A DNA stretch of 64,000 nt from Lederbergia wuyishanensis (GTDB lineage Bacteria > Bacillota > Bacilli > Bacillales > Bacillaceae_C). Below are positions 37,120-45,052 of this stretch, piece by piece. The DNA is taken from NCBI RefSeq assembly GCF_022900255.1, contig NZ_JALIRM010000012.1, positions 1-64,000 on the forward strand. Direction: 5' to 3'. Every line of letters starts with the position of its first letter. The first letter of the stretch is position 1. The position numbers were made by a program, and so were the translations under genes. Below the pieces are notes generated by a model. The model was not told where the DNA came from. It was given only the letters and a program-made list of their open reading frames with translations, and searched no databases.

Positions 37120-38265
37120 ATGAGGGACGTTTCTTTTGATACTTTGGCTGTTCACCAATCAATAAAAAATAAGAACCATTTTACGAGTAAAGCTACTCCG
37201 ATTTACCAAACGTCCTCATTTTCTTTTAAAAATTTGTATGAGTTAGAAAGTTATTTTGAAGGCGAAACGCCATATTTGTATACACGTTATGGCAACCCGA
37301 ATACAGATGAGCTAGGAGCGGCTGTGGCAGCTTTGGAAGGTGCAGATGCAGGAGCTGCCGCTTCATCTGGGATGTCTGCTATTTTGGCAGGAATCCTTGC
37401 TGTTGCTAAAAACGGGGATCATATTGTTGCATGCGATGATTTATATGGCGGTACATATCATCTCTTAGATGCTGAATTAAAAAACTTTGGAATTAATGTC
37501 ACATTCGTTTCTTTTGCTAATGAACAAGAGATTAGAGATGCGATTTGCGATCATACAAAACTACTATATACAGAATCTATTACAAATCCGTTTTTACGAG
37601 CGGAAAATATACAGATGCTTGTTAATTTGGCTAAAGAATTTAATATCGCTACGATGGTCGATAATACTTTTGCGACTCCATATGTTTTGCAGCCATATAA
37701 GGATGGAGTGGACCTTGTCGTTCACAGCGCAACAAAATATCTAGGTGGTCATAGTGATGTTTCTGCAGGCGTCATTGTTGGCAGTGAAGATTTGATGCAA
37801 TCGGTCTGTCAAAAAATTATTAGCCTCGGAGCCAATTTAAGTCCTTTTGAAGCGTGGCTTACATGTAGGGGAATAAAAACACTTGCTTTACGAATGGAAA
37901 AACAAAACAAGAATGCGCAGTTTATTGCAGATGAGCTTAAGCAAAACGCCTATGTTCAAAAAGTGTACTTTCCTGAAAAAGTTTCTAAAGAAGGTAATGG
38001 GGCAATCGTAACAATCGAACTTTCTTCACAATGTGATGTTCATACTTTTTTTGCATCGCTTGGCTGGATAAAAATTGTCCCGTCTTTAGGTGGAGTTGAG
38101 ACATCGGTTTCTTATCCTTTGGGAACTTCACATCGCACTTTACCTCCAGAAGCACAGGAAAAACTAGGAATAAATGCTCGAGTCATTCGTATTTCCATTG
38201 GAATAGAAAACCCGAAAGAAATTTTAAATCAGCTTATAACAGCAATTGAAACATCTTTAAACTAG
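37120..38265 (+). CDS. Cys/Met-metabolism PLP enzyme (cystathionine gamma-synthase / gamma-lyase family)
   Basis: A 381-residue fold-type I PLP enzyme of the trans-sulfuration family. Motifs are YTRYGNPNTDELG (about 54-66), SSGMSAILAG (about 87), the PLP Lys in SATKYLGGHSDV (about 204-215) and the C-terminal LGGVETSVSYPLGTSHRTLP segment (about 325-344). Sequence alone does not decide between cystathionine gamma-synthase, cystathionine gamma-lyase and methionine gamma-lyase. Its neighbourhood, with an S-box operon 340 bases downstream, points to methionine or cysteine metabolism. It has its own consensus promoter and no clear terminator. Confidence 0.88.
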   Translation: MRDVSFDTLAVHQSIKNKNHFTSKATPIYQTSSFSFKNLYELESYFEGETPYLYTRYGNPNTDELGAAVAALEGADAGAAASSGMSAILAGILAVAKNGDHIVACDDLYGGTYHLLDAELKNFGINVTFVSFANEQEIRDAICDHTKLLYTESITNPFLRAENIQMLVNLAKEFNIATMVDNTFATPYVLQPYKDGVDLVVHSATKYLGGHSDVSAGVIVGSEDLMQSVCQKIISLGANLSPFEAWLTCRGIKTLALRMEKQNKNAQFIADELKQNAYVQKVYFPEKVSKEGNGAIVTIELSSQCDVHTFFASLGWIKIVPSLGGVETSVSYPLGTSHRTLPPEAQEKLGINARVIRISIGIENPKEILNQLITAIETSLN

Positions 38266-38286
38266 GTAAATTTTTCAAAAAATAGT

Positions 38287-38315
38287 TTGACACACTATAT
38301 AAAGTGTTTTATACT
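38287..38315 (+). promoter_or_regulatory. Sigma-A promoter of the S-box operon
   Basis: TTGACA (38287-38292) and TATACT (38310-38315), spacer 17. The spacer holds the dyad ACACT-ATATAA-AGTGT (38290-38305), a possible second control site. Confidence 0.82.
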
Positions 38316-38361
38316 CACTTTACAACTTAAATGTATTAATGCTTTAAACAATTAAATAACG

Positions 38362-38518
38362 ATCTCTTATCGAGAGTGGCGGAGGGAATAGGCCCGATGA
38401 AGCCCGGCAACCTGCAAACTTTACGTTTGGCAAAGGTGCTAAATCCTACAGATCATGGATCTGAAAGATAAGAGGAGGACTAGGATTTTTCGCCCTCTTC
38501 TTAGGAAGGGGGCTTTTT
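38362..38518 (+). promoter_or_regulatory. SAM-I (S-box) riboswitch with terminator
   Basis: P1 arms CTCTTATC (38364-38371) and GATAAGAG (38467-38474) close a domain holding the S-box conserved blocks GAGGGAATAGGCCCGATGAAG, split here as GGAGGGA and CCCGATGAAGCCCGGCAACC, plus AAAGGTGCTAAATCC. A terminator (GCCCTCTTC / GGAAGGGGGC, TTTTT) follows at 38492-38518. High S-adenosylmethionine should switch the downstream transporter operon off. Confidence 0.96.
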
Positions 38519-38606
38519 GATGTCAAAAATATATAAAAAAATTGAGTAACTTATTTTTATTAAACCAAGTAAATCTATCAAATTAATTATCACTGGAGGA
38601 AGAAGT

Positions 38607-39575
38607 ATGAAATCATCTATTACAAAATTTTTATTATTACTTTTGGCATTATTTACGATAACAGGATGCTCAAGTCATGCGAGTGGAGCAAATGGAAAAC
38701 CGAAAAAAATCATTTTGGATTACGCATATTATTCGCCAACGAGTCTTGTATTAAAAGAAAAAGGATTTGCCGAGGAATTATTTAAAAAAGAAGGAATAGA
38801 AGTAGAGTTTGTTCTTAGCCAAGGTAGCAACAAGGCGTTGGAGTTTTTAAATTCAAAAAGCGTTGACTTCGGTTCATCTGCTGGGGCAGCAGCGCTTCTT
38901 GCTAAGGCCAAAGGTTCGCCAATACAAACAGTTTATATTTTTTCAAAGCCGGAATGGACGGCACTTGTTTCGAAAGATTCATCAATTAATAGTGTTGAAG
39001 ATTTGAAAGGGAAAAAGGTAGCGGCGACTCTTGGTACAGATCCTTACATTTTTCTGCTGCGTGCGTTAGAGGATAAGGGATTATCTGCAAAAGATGTTGA
39101 AATAATCAACCTCCAGCATGCGGATGGTGCAGCAGCACTTCTTTCAGGAGAAGTAGATGCATGGGCAGGACTTGATCCACATATGGCTAGAGTGGAAAAG
39201 GAAGTGGGAGCAAATTTATTTTTCCGCAATCCAGATTTTAATACGTATGGAACACTAAATGTTCGTACCGAATTTGCTGAAAAATACCCAGAATACGTGA
39301 CAAAGGTCATTGAAGCATATGAAAAAGCACGTCAGTGGGCCAATGATCATCCAGATGAAACAGCTAACATCTTAGCAAAAGAGGCACAAATTGATCTAGA
39401 AGTTGCCAAAATTCAAATTGGACGCAATGATTTTTCAGTATCTAAACCTGGAGATGAGCAAATTTCGGCTATTACGGCTGCAGGGGATGTATTAAAAAAT
39501 GAAGGATTAGTCGAAGGAGATGCAGATATCGAAAAAATTGTTAAAGAGTTGATTAATCCGGGATATTTTAAATAA
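38607..39575 (+). CDS. Sulfonate-type ABC transporter substrate-binding lipoprotein (SsuA-like)
   Basis: A 322-residue lipoprotein with lipobox ITGC (Cys near 21) and an NMT1/SsuA-type two-lobe fold: DYAYYSPTSLVLKEKGF near 38-54, DFGSSAGAAALLAKAKG (about 86-102) and a VAATLGTDPYIFLLRAL segment (about 139-155). It should bind an oxyanion or sulfur compound outside the membrane. The S-box upstream implies a substrate that feeds methionine synthesis. GGAGGAAG precedes ATG. Confidence 0.88.
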   Translation: MKSSITKFLLLLLALFTITGCSSHASGANGKPKKIILDYAYYSPTSLVLKEKGFAEELFKKEGIEVEFVLSQGSNKALEFLNSKSVDFGSSAGAAALLAKAKGSPIQTVYIFSKPEWTALVSKDSSINSVEDLKGKKVAATLGTDPYIFLLRALEDKGLSAKDVEIINLQHADGAAALLSGEVDAWAGLDPHMARVEKEVGANLFFRNPDFNTYGTLNVRTEFAEKYPEYVTKVIEAYEKARQWANDHPDETANILAKEAQIDLEVAKIQIGRNDFSVSKPGDEQISAITAAGDVLKNEGLVEGDADIEKIVKELINPGYFK

Positions 39576-39596
39576 GAAATAAAGGCGGTGCTTTTT

Positions 39597-40439
39597 ATGA
39601 GTGGAAGAAGTGGAACGATTGAAGTTGCTGTAAAAAAGTCAAAAACAAAAGATATTCAAAAGCGAGCAAACAAATGGAATTTGAATTGGATAATCGGAGG
39701 AATCATTCCTATTATTCTATTAGTTTCTTGGGAAGTAGCTGGGAGATTGGGGTTCATTGAAGCACATCTCCTTCCAGCCCCCACTAAGATCTTAGATGAA
39801 ATAATTGAAATGGGAGCAGCAGGTACCCTTTGGGGACATGTTGGGACAACGTTATTTCGTGTAGCATCCGGCTTTTTACTTGGAACTATTGCGGCACTTA
39901 TATTAGGTTCAACAGTCGGATATTTTACTGTCATCGAAAAATTACTGGACCCTTTGATTCAAGCATTCAGATCGATTCCTTCTTTGGCTTGGGTGCCGTT
40001 ATTTATTCTTTGGATGGGAATTGGAGAGCCGTCAAAGGTAACACTTATTGCTGTTGGTGTATTTTTTCCAGTCTATTTAAATATTGTTTCAGGCATTCAA
40101 GGTGTCGATCGCAAACTCATTGAAGTTGGGAAAATATACGGATTTTCCTCGACTCAAACATTAAGAAAAATCATTTTGCCTGCTTCATTGCCATCCTTTT
40201 TAGTAGGACTGCGAAGTGGGTTAGGCCTTGGCTGGATGTTCGTTGTTGCTGCAGAAATCATGGGGGCAAGTAAAGGATTAGGCTATTTATTGGTCGTCGG
40301 ACAAAATACGTACTCCCCTCATCTAGTAATTGCTAGTATTTTATTATTTGCTGTTATTGGGAAATTGACAGATTCATTGTTAAAAAATATCGAGAAAAAA
40401 TCACTTAGCTGGCAGGATAGCTTTTCTAATCAGCGTTAA
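39597..40439 (+). CDS. Sulfonate-type ABC transporter permease (SsuC-like)
   Basis: A 280-residue BPD_transp_1 permease with a TM near 29-46 and five more. The LPAPTKILDEIIEMG region (about 58-72) and the EAA loop (LIEVGKIYGFSSTQTLRKIILPASLPSFLVG, about 172-202) are typical of SsuC/TauC/NrtB. ATG 39597 follows AAAGGCGG; GTG 39588 has no site. Twenty-one bases after the SBP gene. Confidence 0.92.
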   Translation: MSGRSGTIEVAVKKSKTKDIQKRANKWNLNWIIGGIIPIILLVSWEVAGRLGFIEAHLLPAPTKILDEIIEMGAAGTLWGHVGTTLFRVASGFLLGTIAALILGSTVGYFTVIEKLLDPLIQAFRSIPSLAWVPLFILWMGIGEPSKVTLIAVGVFFPVYLNIVSGIQGVDRKLIEVGKIYGFSSTQTLRKIILPASLPSFLVGLRSGLGLGWMFVVAAEIMGASKGLGYLLVVGQNTYSPHLVIASILLFAVIGKLTDSLLKNIEKKSLSWQDSFSNQR

Positions 40440-40453
40440 AGGAGGACATCGAA

Positions 40454-41173
40454 ATGCTGGCAGTACAAAATATTACGAGAACGTTCAATGAAGGAAAAGC
40501 TGGTTTTCGAAATGTGACCTTTTCCATTGAGGAAGGAGAAATTATTGGAATCTTGGGAACAAGTGGTTGTGGGAAAAGCACACTCTTGCGTGTCTTATCT
40601 GGACTTGATGAGAAGTATCAAGGGAGATTCTCCTTTTCCAAACAAACAGTTGGTATGATGTTCCAAGAACCGCGCTTAATGCCTTGGCTTACAGTAAAAG
40701 AAAATGTTTATTTTGGTGTTCAAAAGGGGCAGAAAAAAGAATCGGCAAAGGAGCTTCTTGAATTGGTCGGGCTAGAAGAATTTGCTGATCATTATCCTAA
40801 AGATTTATCCGGAGGAATGGCGCAAAGAACGGCAATTGCCAGATCTTTAATTACTGAACCAAACCTATTGCTATTAGATGAGCCATTCAGTGCTCTAGAT
40901 GCTTTTACAAAAATGCAGCTTCAAGACTTATTGTTATCCATTTGGCAAAAAAGAAAGACAACAATGATACTTGTCACCCACGACATAGACGAAGCACTGT
41001 ATTTGTGTGATCGAATATTTATTTTACGCGGACAGCCTGGCGAATTATATGCCGAGATAAAAGTTCAACAAGCAAAACCACGGTCGAGAGGAGACGTAGC
41101 ATTGGCGAAGAAAAAAGCAGAAATTTTAAACCTGCTTGATTTGAATAGTAACACGAAGGAGGTATACCAATGA
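40454..41173 (+). CDS. Sulfonate-type ABC transporter ATP-binding protein (SsuB-like)
   Basis: A 239-residue ATPase: Walker A GTSGCGKST (about 35-43), signature LSGGMAQRT (about 118-126), Walker B LLLLDEPFSALDA (about 138-150), switch THDIDEA. AAAGGAGG lies upstream. The stop overlaps the next gene by four bases (ATGA), so the ligase downstream is made with the transporter. Confidence 0.93.
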   Translation: MLAVQNITRTFNEGKAGFRNVTFSIEEGEIIGILGTSGCGKSTLLRVLSGLDEKYQGRFSFSKQTVGMMFQEPRLMPWLTVKENVYFGVQKGQKKESAKELLELVGLEEFADHYPKDLSGGMAQRTAIARSLITEPNLLLLDEPFSALDAFTKMQLQDLLLSIWQKRKTTMILVTHDIDEALYLCDRIFILRGQPGELYAEIKVQQAKPRSRGDVALAKKKAEILNLLDLNSNTKEVYQ

Positions 41174-42882
41174 CAAGACAATCCATTATTCCTCCATACA
41201 AAGGTTCTTATAATGTTCAAAATGATTTTGATGGAAACAAGAGTTTTAATTGGAATGAAATCGAGAAGAATTTTAGTTGGCATCAAACTGGAAAAGTAAA
41301 CATGGCTTATGAATGTATCGACCGCCATGTTGAGGAAGGTTCCGGTGAAAAAACGGCTCTTTATTACATTGACGAGAACTCCGAACAGACAATTACGTAT
41401 CGAGAATTGAAAGAAGCGACAGATCGATGGGCAACAGTTTTAAAAAAGAATGGAGTAAAAAAGGGTGACTTCTTGTTCGTGTTTTTACCTAAGCATCCTG
41501 AATGCCACATTGCGATTTTAGCCGCTATAAAACTAGGGGCAATTGTCGGTCCTTTATTTGAGGCGTTCATGGAAGAAGCAATCCGTGACCGAATCTCTGA
41601 TTGTGAAGGGAAATTTCTGATTACAAATGAAGAATATTTACAGCGAGTCCCTTTAAGTGATTTGCCAAGCTTGGAAACGATATTTTTAACGGATCAGCAT
41701 ATAACGGCTGCTAACGCTATTTCGATTCCAGAAGAGCTTGCTCATACGGTAGTTGAGGACAATATCATTGAATGGGTGAATCTTGAGGATGGTTTAAATA
41801 TTCACTACACGAGCGGATCAACAGGTAAACCGAAAGGAATCATTCATGCACATCGAGCGATGATTCAACAATATATAACAGGCCGCTGGGTACTTGATTT
41901 AAAAGAAGATGATGTTTATTGGTGCACTGCCCATCCTGGCTGGGTGACTGGTTGTGTTTATGGTATATTTGCTCCTTTATTAAATCGGGCAACCATTGTG
42001 TTGCATGGTGGTCGTTTCAATGCGGACAGCTGGTATGAAACAATAGAAAAAGCGGGAGTCACAGTTTGGTATAGTGCTCCGACAGCATTCAGGATGCTAA
42101 TGGCTGAAGGGGTTGAAACATTAAAAAGATATGACGTCAGTTCACTCCGCCATATTTTAAGTGTAGGCGAACCACTAAACCCAGAAGTCATTTATTGGGG
42201 TGTAGAACATTTAACCCTGCGCATTCATGATACGTGGTGGATGACTGAAACAGGAGCACAGTTAATTGTGAACTTGCCGACTGAACCAATTAAGCCGGGA
42301 TCCATGGGGAAACCTTTCCCAACGATAGAAACAGCTATTTTAGACGATGAAGGAAATAATCTACCAGTAGGGGAAGTCGGTCATTTAGCAATAAAAGGAC
42401 CGTGGCCAGCAATAATGAAGGAAGTATGGAAGAACAAAGAAAAATATGCCTCTTATTTTCCATTCGATACAGGCTGGTATTTGTCCGGTGATCTTGCATT
42501 AAAAGATGAGGACGGCTATATATTTTTTCAAGGAAGAAGTGACGATATGATCAATTCTTCAGGAGAAAGAATTGGACCGTTTGAAGTAGAGAGCAAGTTG
42601 ATTGAACATCCGGCTGTAGCTGAAGCAGGAGTCATTGGAAAACCAGATTTTGTCCGTGGTGAAATTGTAAAAGCATTCATCGTATTGAAAAAAGGATATG
42701 CATCTTCCCCAGAATTATTAGCTAATATTCGCCTCTTTGTCCGCAACCGCTTAGCGGCACACGTTGCCCCTCGAGAAATTGAAGTAATTGAAGAATTACC
42801 TAAGACCAAAATTAGCGGTAAAATTTTGCGAAGAGAATTGAAAGCTCGAGAAATTGATAAATTAAAAGTAGTAGAAGTGTAA
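41170..42882 (+). CDS. Acetyl-CoA synthetase-like AMP-forming acyl-CoA ligase
   Basis: A 570-residue ANL-superfamily ligase close to the AcsA type of Bacillus. Motifs are TSGSTGKPKG (P-loop, about 215-224), AHPGWVTG (about 256), TWWMTETGAQ (about 356-365), SGDLALKDEDGYIFFQGRSDDMI (about 438-460), and the C-terminal LPKTKISGKILRREL with the catalytic Lys (about 545-559). It activates a carboxylate with ATP and CoA. Its place as the last gene of an S-box transporter operon, coupled by ATGA overlap, suggests that it acts on the imported compound or its product; that is inference. Acetate or propionate remain possible substrates. Confidence 0.9.
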   Translation: MTRQSIIPPYKGSYNVQNDFDGNKSFNWNEIEKNFSWHQTGKVNMAYECIDRHVEEGSGEKTALYYIDENSEQTITYRELKEATDRWATVLKKNGVKKGDFLFVFLPKHPECHIAILAAIKLGAIVGPLFEAFMEEAIRDRISDCEGKFLITNEEYLQRVPLSDLPSLETIFLTDQHITAANAISIPEELAHTVVEDNIIEWVNLEDGLNIHYTSGSTGKPKGIIHAHRAMIQQYITGRWVLDLKEDDVYWCTAHPGWVTGCVYGIFAPLLNRATIVLHGGRFNADSWYETIEKAGVTVWYSAPTAFRMLMAEGVETLKRYDVSSLRHILSVGEPLNPEVIYWGVEHLTLRIHDTWWMTETGAQLIVNLPTEPIKPGSMGKPFPTIETAILDDEGNNLPVGEVGHLAIKGPWPAIMKEVWKNKEKYASYFPFDTGWYLSGDLALKDEDGYIFFQGRSDDMINSSGERIGPFEVESKLIEHPAVAEAGVIGKPDFVRGEIVKAFIVLKKGYASSPELLANIRLFVRNRLAAHVAPREIEVIEELPKTKISGKILRRELKAREIDKLKVVEV

Positions 42883-42907
42883 AAAGAACCCGTAATGGGT
42901 TCTTTTT
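42881..42907 (+). terminator. Terminator of the S-box operon
   Basis: AAAAAGAACCC and GGGTTCTTTTT arms. Confidence 0.93.
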
Positions 42908-43107
42908 CAGACTGTTGACAAACGCTTGCTTTCTTCGTTGCTCGTCTTCTAGCGGTGCTCTTTGCCCAATGTGGCCGCGCCTCGAAAGACAAATTTTTGC
43001 AACTCGTCTGAACGTAGTTTAAAATTAATTTGTCTTTCATCAAAAGAGACCGGGACATAACGACAAAGATAAATCCGAACAGGTTGATTAGTGTATATAC
43101 GCGCTCC

Positions 43108-43213
43108 GGAAATATACTTCGCTTTCCGTGGGCGGCTGGTTAGCTTCCTCGCTCGTCCCGAGCTGCGGGGTCTCACCTATGCCTTCCTCCCACAGGAGTC
43201 TTCGTATATTTCC
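43108..43213. repeat. MITE-like intergenic repeat with 10-bp perfect inverted ends
   Basis: GGAAATATAC (43108-43117) and GTATATTTCC (43204-43213) bound a GC-rich core with TTCGCTTTCCGTGGGCGG and CCTCCCACAGGAGTCTTCG. The core resembles the CGCTTTCCGCGGGCG...CCCGCAGGAGTCTTCGC repeats common between Bacillaceae genes. No ORF inside. A nearby dyad, GAAAGACAAATT (42984-42995) / AATTTGTCTTTC (43027-43038), is separate. Confidence 0.65.
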
Positions 43214-43297
43214 TCCGCTAAGATAGATCTTTGTTCGTCTTTAGGTTTGATTGTTTTAGTTATGGCCCAGCCTCTTTTAGATTATCAAACAGGATTT

Positions 43298-43606
43298 TTA
43301 TTTCACCATGTTAATTAATATATGTGCAAGTTGATGCTGCTGATCCTTATTGGCGGCTTTCCACAATTCTTTCAGTAAGTGTTCTTCTCGATTTCGTGGT
43401 TCCTCGTGGTCTGCTAAATAATTTCCTACTTTTTCAGCAGCTTTTGCAAGAGATTCTTCACTAAGTCCGAGCTCTTCTCCTTTTTTTACCTGTTTAGCTA
43501 AATAGGATTTAAAGGAATCGAAACTCGCTAAAATGTCTTCCTTTTTTTCTTGATCCATTTGTTGTAGCTGTTGTTCAACTTTTTCTTGAGAATTTGATGA
43601 ATCCAT
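43298..43606 (-). CDS. DUF3243-domain protein
   Basis: A 102-residue soluble, highly charged helical protein that I recognise as DUF3243 (YmfJ-like) from SFDSFKSYLAKQVKKGEELGLSEE (about 28-51) and NYLADHEEPRNREEHLLKELW. It has no signal or TM. AAAAGGAG lies ten bases before ATG 43606. Function unknown; the family is widespread in Bacillales. Confidence 0.85.
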   Translation of the reverse strand: MDSSNSQEKVEQQLQQMDQEKKEDILASFDSFKSYLAKQVKKGEELGLSEESLAKAAEKVGNYLADHEEPRNREEHLLKELWKAANKDQQHQLAHILINMVK

Positions 43607-44119
43607 CTTTATGCATCTCCTTTTAGTTGATACTTGTACATTTCCTTTTCAACAATAGATTAAACTATATGGTATCAAGTTTGTCTCCATCTTCATCGAT
43701 CACTCTATCCGATGCTTGATTTCGTCATCCAAAGTTACTCAAATGATGCAGAAAAATAGATAGAATACTAAATAGCAATAGGAAGTTAAAATAGTTTTTT
43801 CATTGAAACACTATTTTTAACCCTCTCTATATTCATAACACTAAGTCCTCAAACTCCCCTTAATCCATATATATTTACCTTTCGTTACTATCTTACCGCT
43901 TTTAGGTCAGATCCCTTTGCATTTCAATTCAATACTTCCCATATTGTTGTTTATATTCGAACTACGCATCACTATAATCCATTTTCATCCAATAAAACCT
44001 TTTATTTAATAATAGTATTGTGTTATAGTTGCGATAGAAACGAAAATAAATTATTTTGAGAATTCAGAGACTTTTCTTAGTCACCCTCTCATCTTAGTAG
44101 AAGGGAGCATAATAAGATA
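43607..44119. other. Gene-poor AT-rich interval
   Basis: About 510 bases between DUF3243 and the small gene at 44120. I see only short stop-interrupted frames, no structured RNA with a known motif and no repeat. Promoters for the divergent flanking genes are presumably here but not clear. Confidence 0.5.
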
Positions 44120-44362
44120 ATGTCTACAAATCACACAGAAACAATGTTAAGAACTCTAAAAGAGTACTCAAGTTGTGAAATATTACTAACATTTAAACAC
44201 GATGATGGGACGCCACTATTTTCTATATGCTACCAAAAAAATAGTTATCAAATAACATATTTGGAAAGTTTTTTTACTGAAACTTATAATGATATTGATT
44301 TTACAATTTCAGCTATTGATAAAGCATTGCAAAATAGTTACAAAAAACCTCTAATTAATTAG
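44120..44362 (+). CDS. Small hypothetical protein, 80 residues
   Basis: I do not recognise it with confidence. It starts MSTNHTETMLRTLKEYSSC and has alternating beta-like strands and a C-terminal helix after NDIDFTISAIDKAL. The outline faintly recalls the small YkuJ/DUF1797 proteins but the match is weak. AAGGGAG lies 12 bases before ATG, a long spacing. A good terminator overlaps the 3' end, which supports a real transcript. Confidence 0.55.
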   Translation: MSTNHTETMLRTLKEYSSCEILLTFKHDDGTPLFSICYQKNSYQITYLESFFTETYNDIDFTISAIDKALQNSYKKPLIN

Positions 44363-44371
44363 GGGTTTTTA
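44342..44371 (+). terminator. Terminator overlapping the 3' end of the small gene
   Basis: AAAAACCTCTAAT and ATTAGGGGTTTTT arms; the stem begins in the last codons. Confidence 0.85.
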
Positions 44372-44532
44372 TTTTGCGTTTCTGTCAAAATCGCATCACA
44401 ATATTCGTACTATCATGTTAAAAATCTGTATATTTTTATAAAGAGTTTGTAAAAAGTATCCCATTTTACTTCTATTTCGACTAACATATCTAATGTAGAT
44501 TTAATAATTTCGTTTAGAAGGAGTTGAAACAG

Positions 44533-44667
44533 ATGTCAATTAAAGAGTTGTCCAATGAATTATTAATATCTTTATATCGAAAAGTAAAATCCAATAAGTT
44601 GGACAGTGATTTTATTAGATTATTGGATGTTGAAATGAAACGAAGAAATTTACATCTCCCTCAATAG
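44533..44667 (+). CDS. sda: Sporulation histidine kinase inhibitor Sda
   Basis: A 44-residue helical-hairpin protein with the Sda pattern: KELSNELLISLYRKV, then SDFIRLLDVEMKRRNL. In B. subtilis, Sda binds KinA and KinB and stops sporulation when replication is disturbed. AAGGAG sits eight bases before ATG 44533. I saw no obvious TTATCCACA-type DnaA boxes just upstream, unlike the B. subtilis gene, although a weak one could be missed. Recognised by sequence pattern; size agrees with the family (about 46 residues). Confidence 0.88.
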   Translation: MSIKELSNELLISLYRKVKSNKLDSDFIRLLDVEMKRRNLHLPQ

Positions 44668-44775
44668 GCTATATATGCCTGGTTAAACAATATCAAATCT
44701 CCCATTCTAGTACTTAACAAGCGTTAATTTGTGTGAATACTTCTTTCCAAACAATTTCCTTTTGTTTTTACCCCC

Positions 44776-44960
44776 TTATGTAAGTAAATCCTTGATATCT
44801 ACAACCTCGATACTCCTATTCAAATTTTCTATCTCAAAATCAGCGACATAAATCAATAAGTCGATAGTACACATCGTTCTTCTTGAATGCTTCTCGCAGG
44901 ATGTATCTTGGCACAATATTGTTTATTTGCTTCTTTATATTCTTCAAGGAGTGGGATTAA
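44776..44960 (-). pseudogene. DUF1064-type phage nuclease remnant, frameshifted
   Basis: Two minus-strand frames join into the C-terminal half of a DUF1064 protein (phage PD-(D/E)XK nuclease, Holliday-junction-resolvase-like). The first reads VPRYILREAFKKNDVYYRLI (about 44911-44855); the second continues YVADFEIENLNRS and IEVVDIKDLLT to a stop at 44776. The YVADFEI...EVVDIK spacing is the nuclease core (Asp, then Asp-x-Lys). A small indel near 44850 separates the frames and the N-terminal part is unclear. A likely relic of a lost phage. Confidence 0.6.
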
Positions 44961-45052
44961 TTTAATTTTTTTCCCGTACTATCACAAAAAATAATGAAGA
45001 ATAAACTCTATTTATCATATAAAATAGAATTAAAGATTTGTAACGGAGGGTT

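Noticed and set aside
43091-43318. 75-residue ORF across the intergenic repeat
   Set aside because: It is a translation of the palindromic element, which has frames on both strands by virtue of its GC content.
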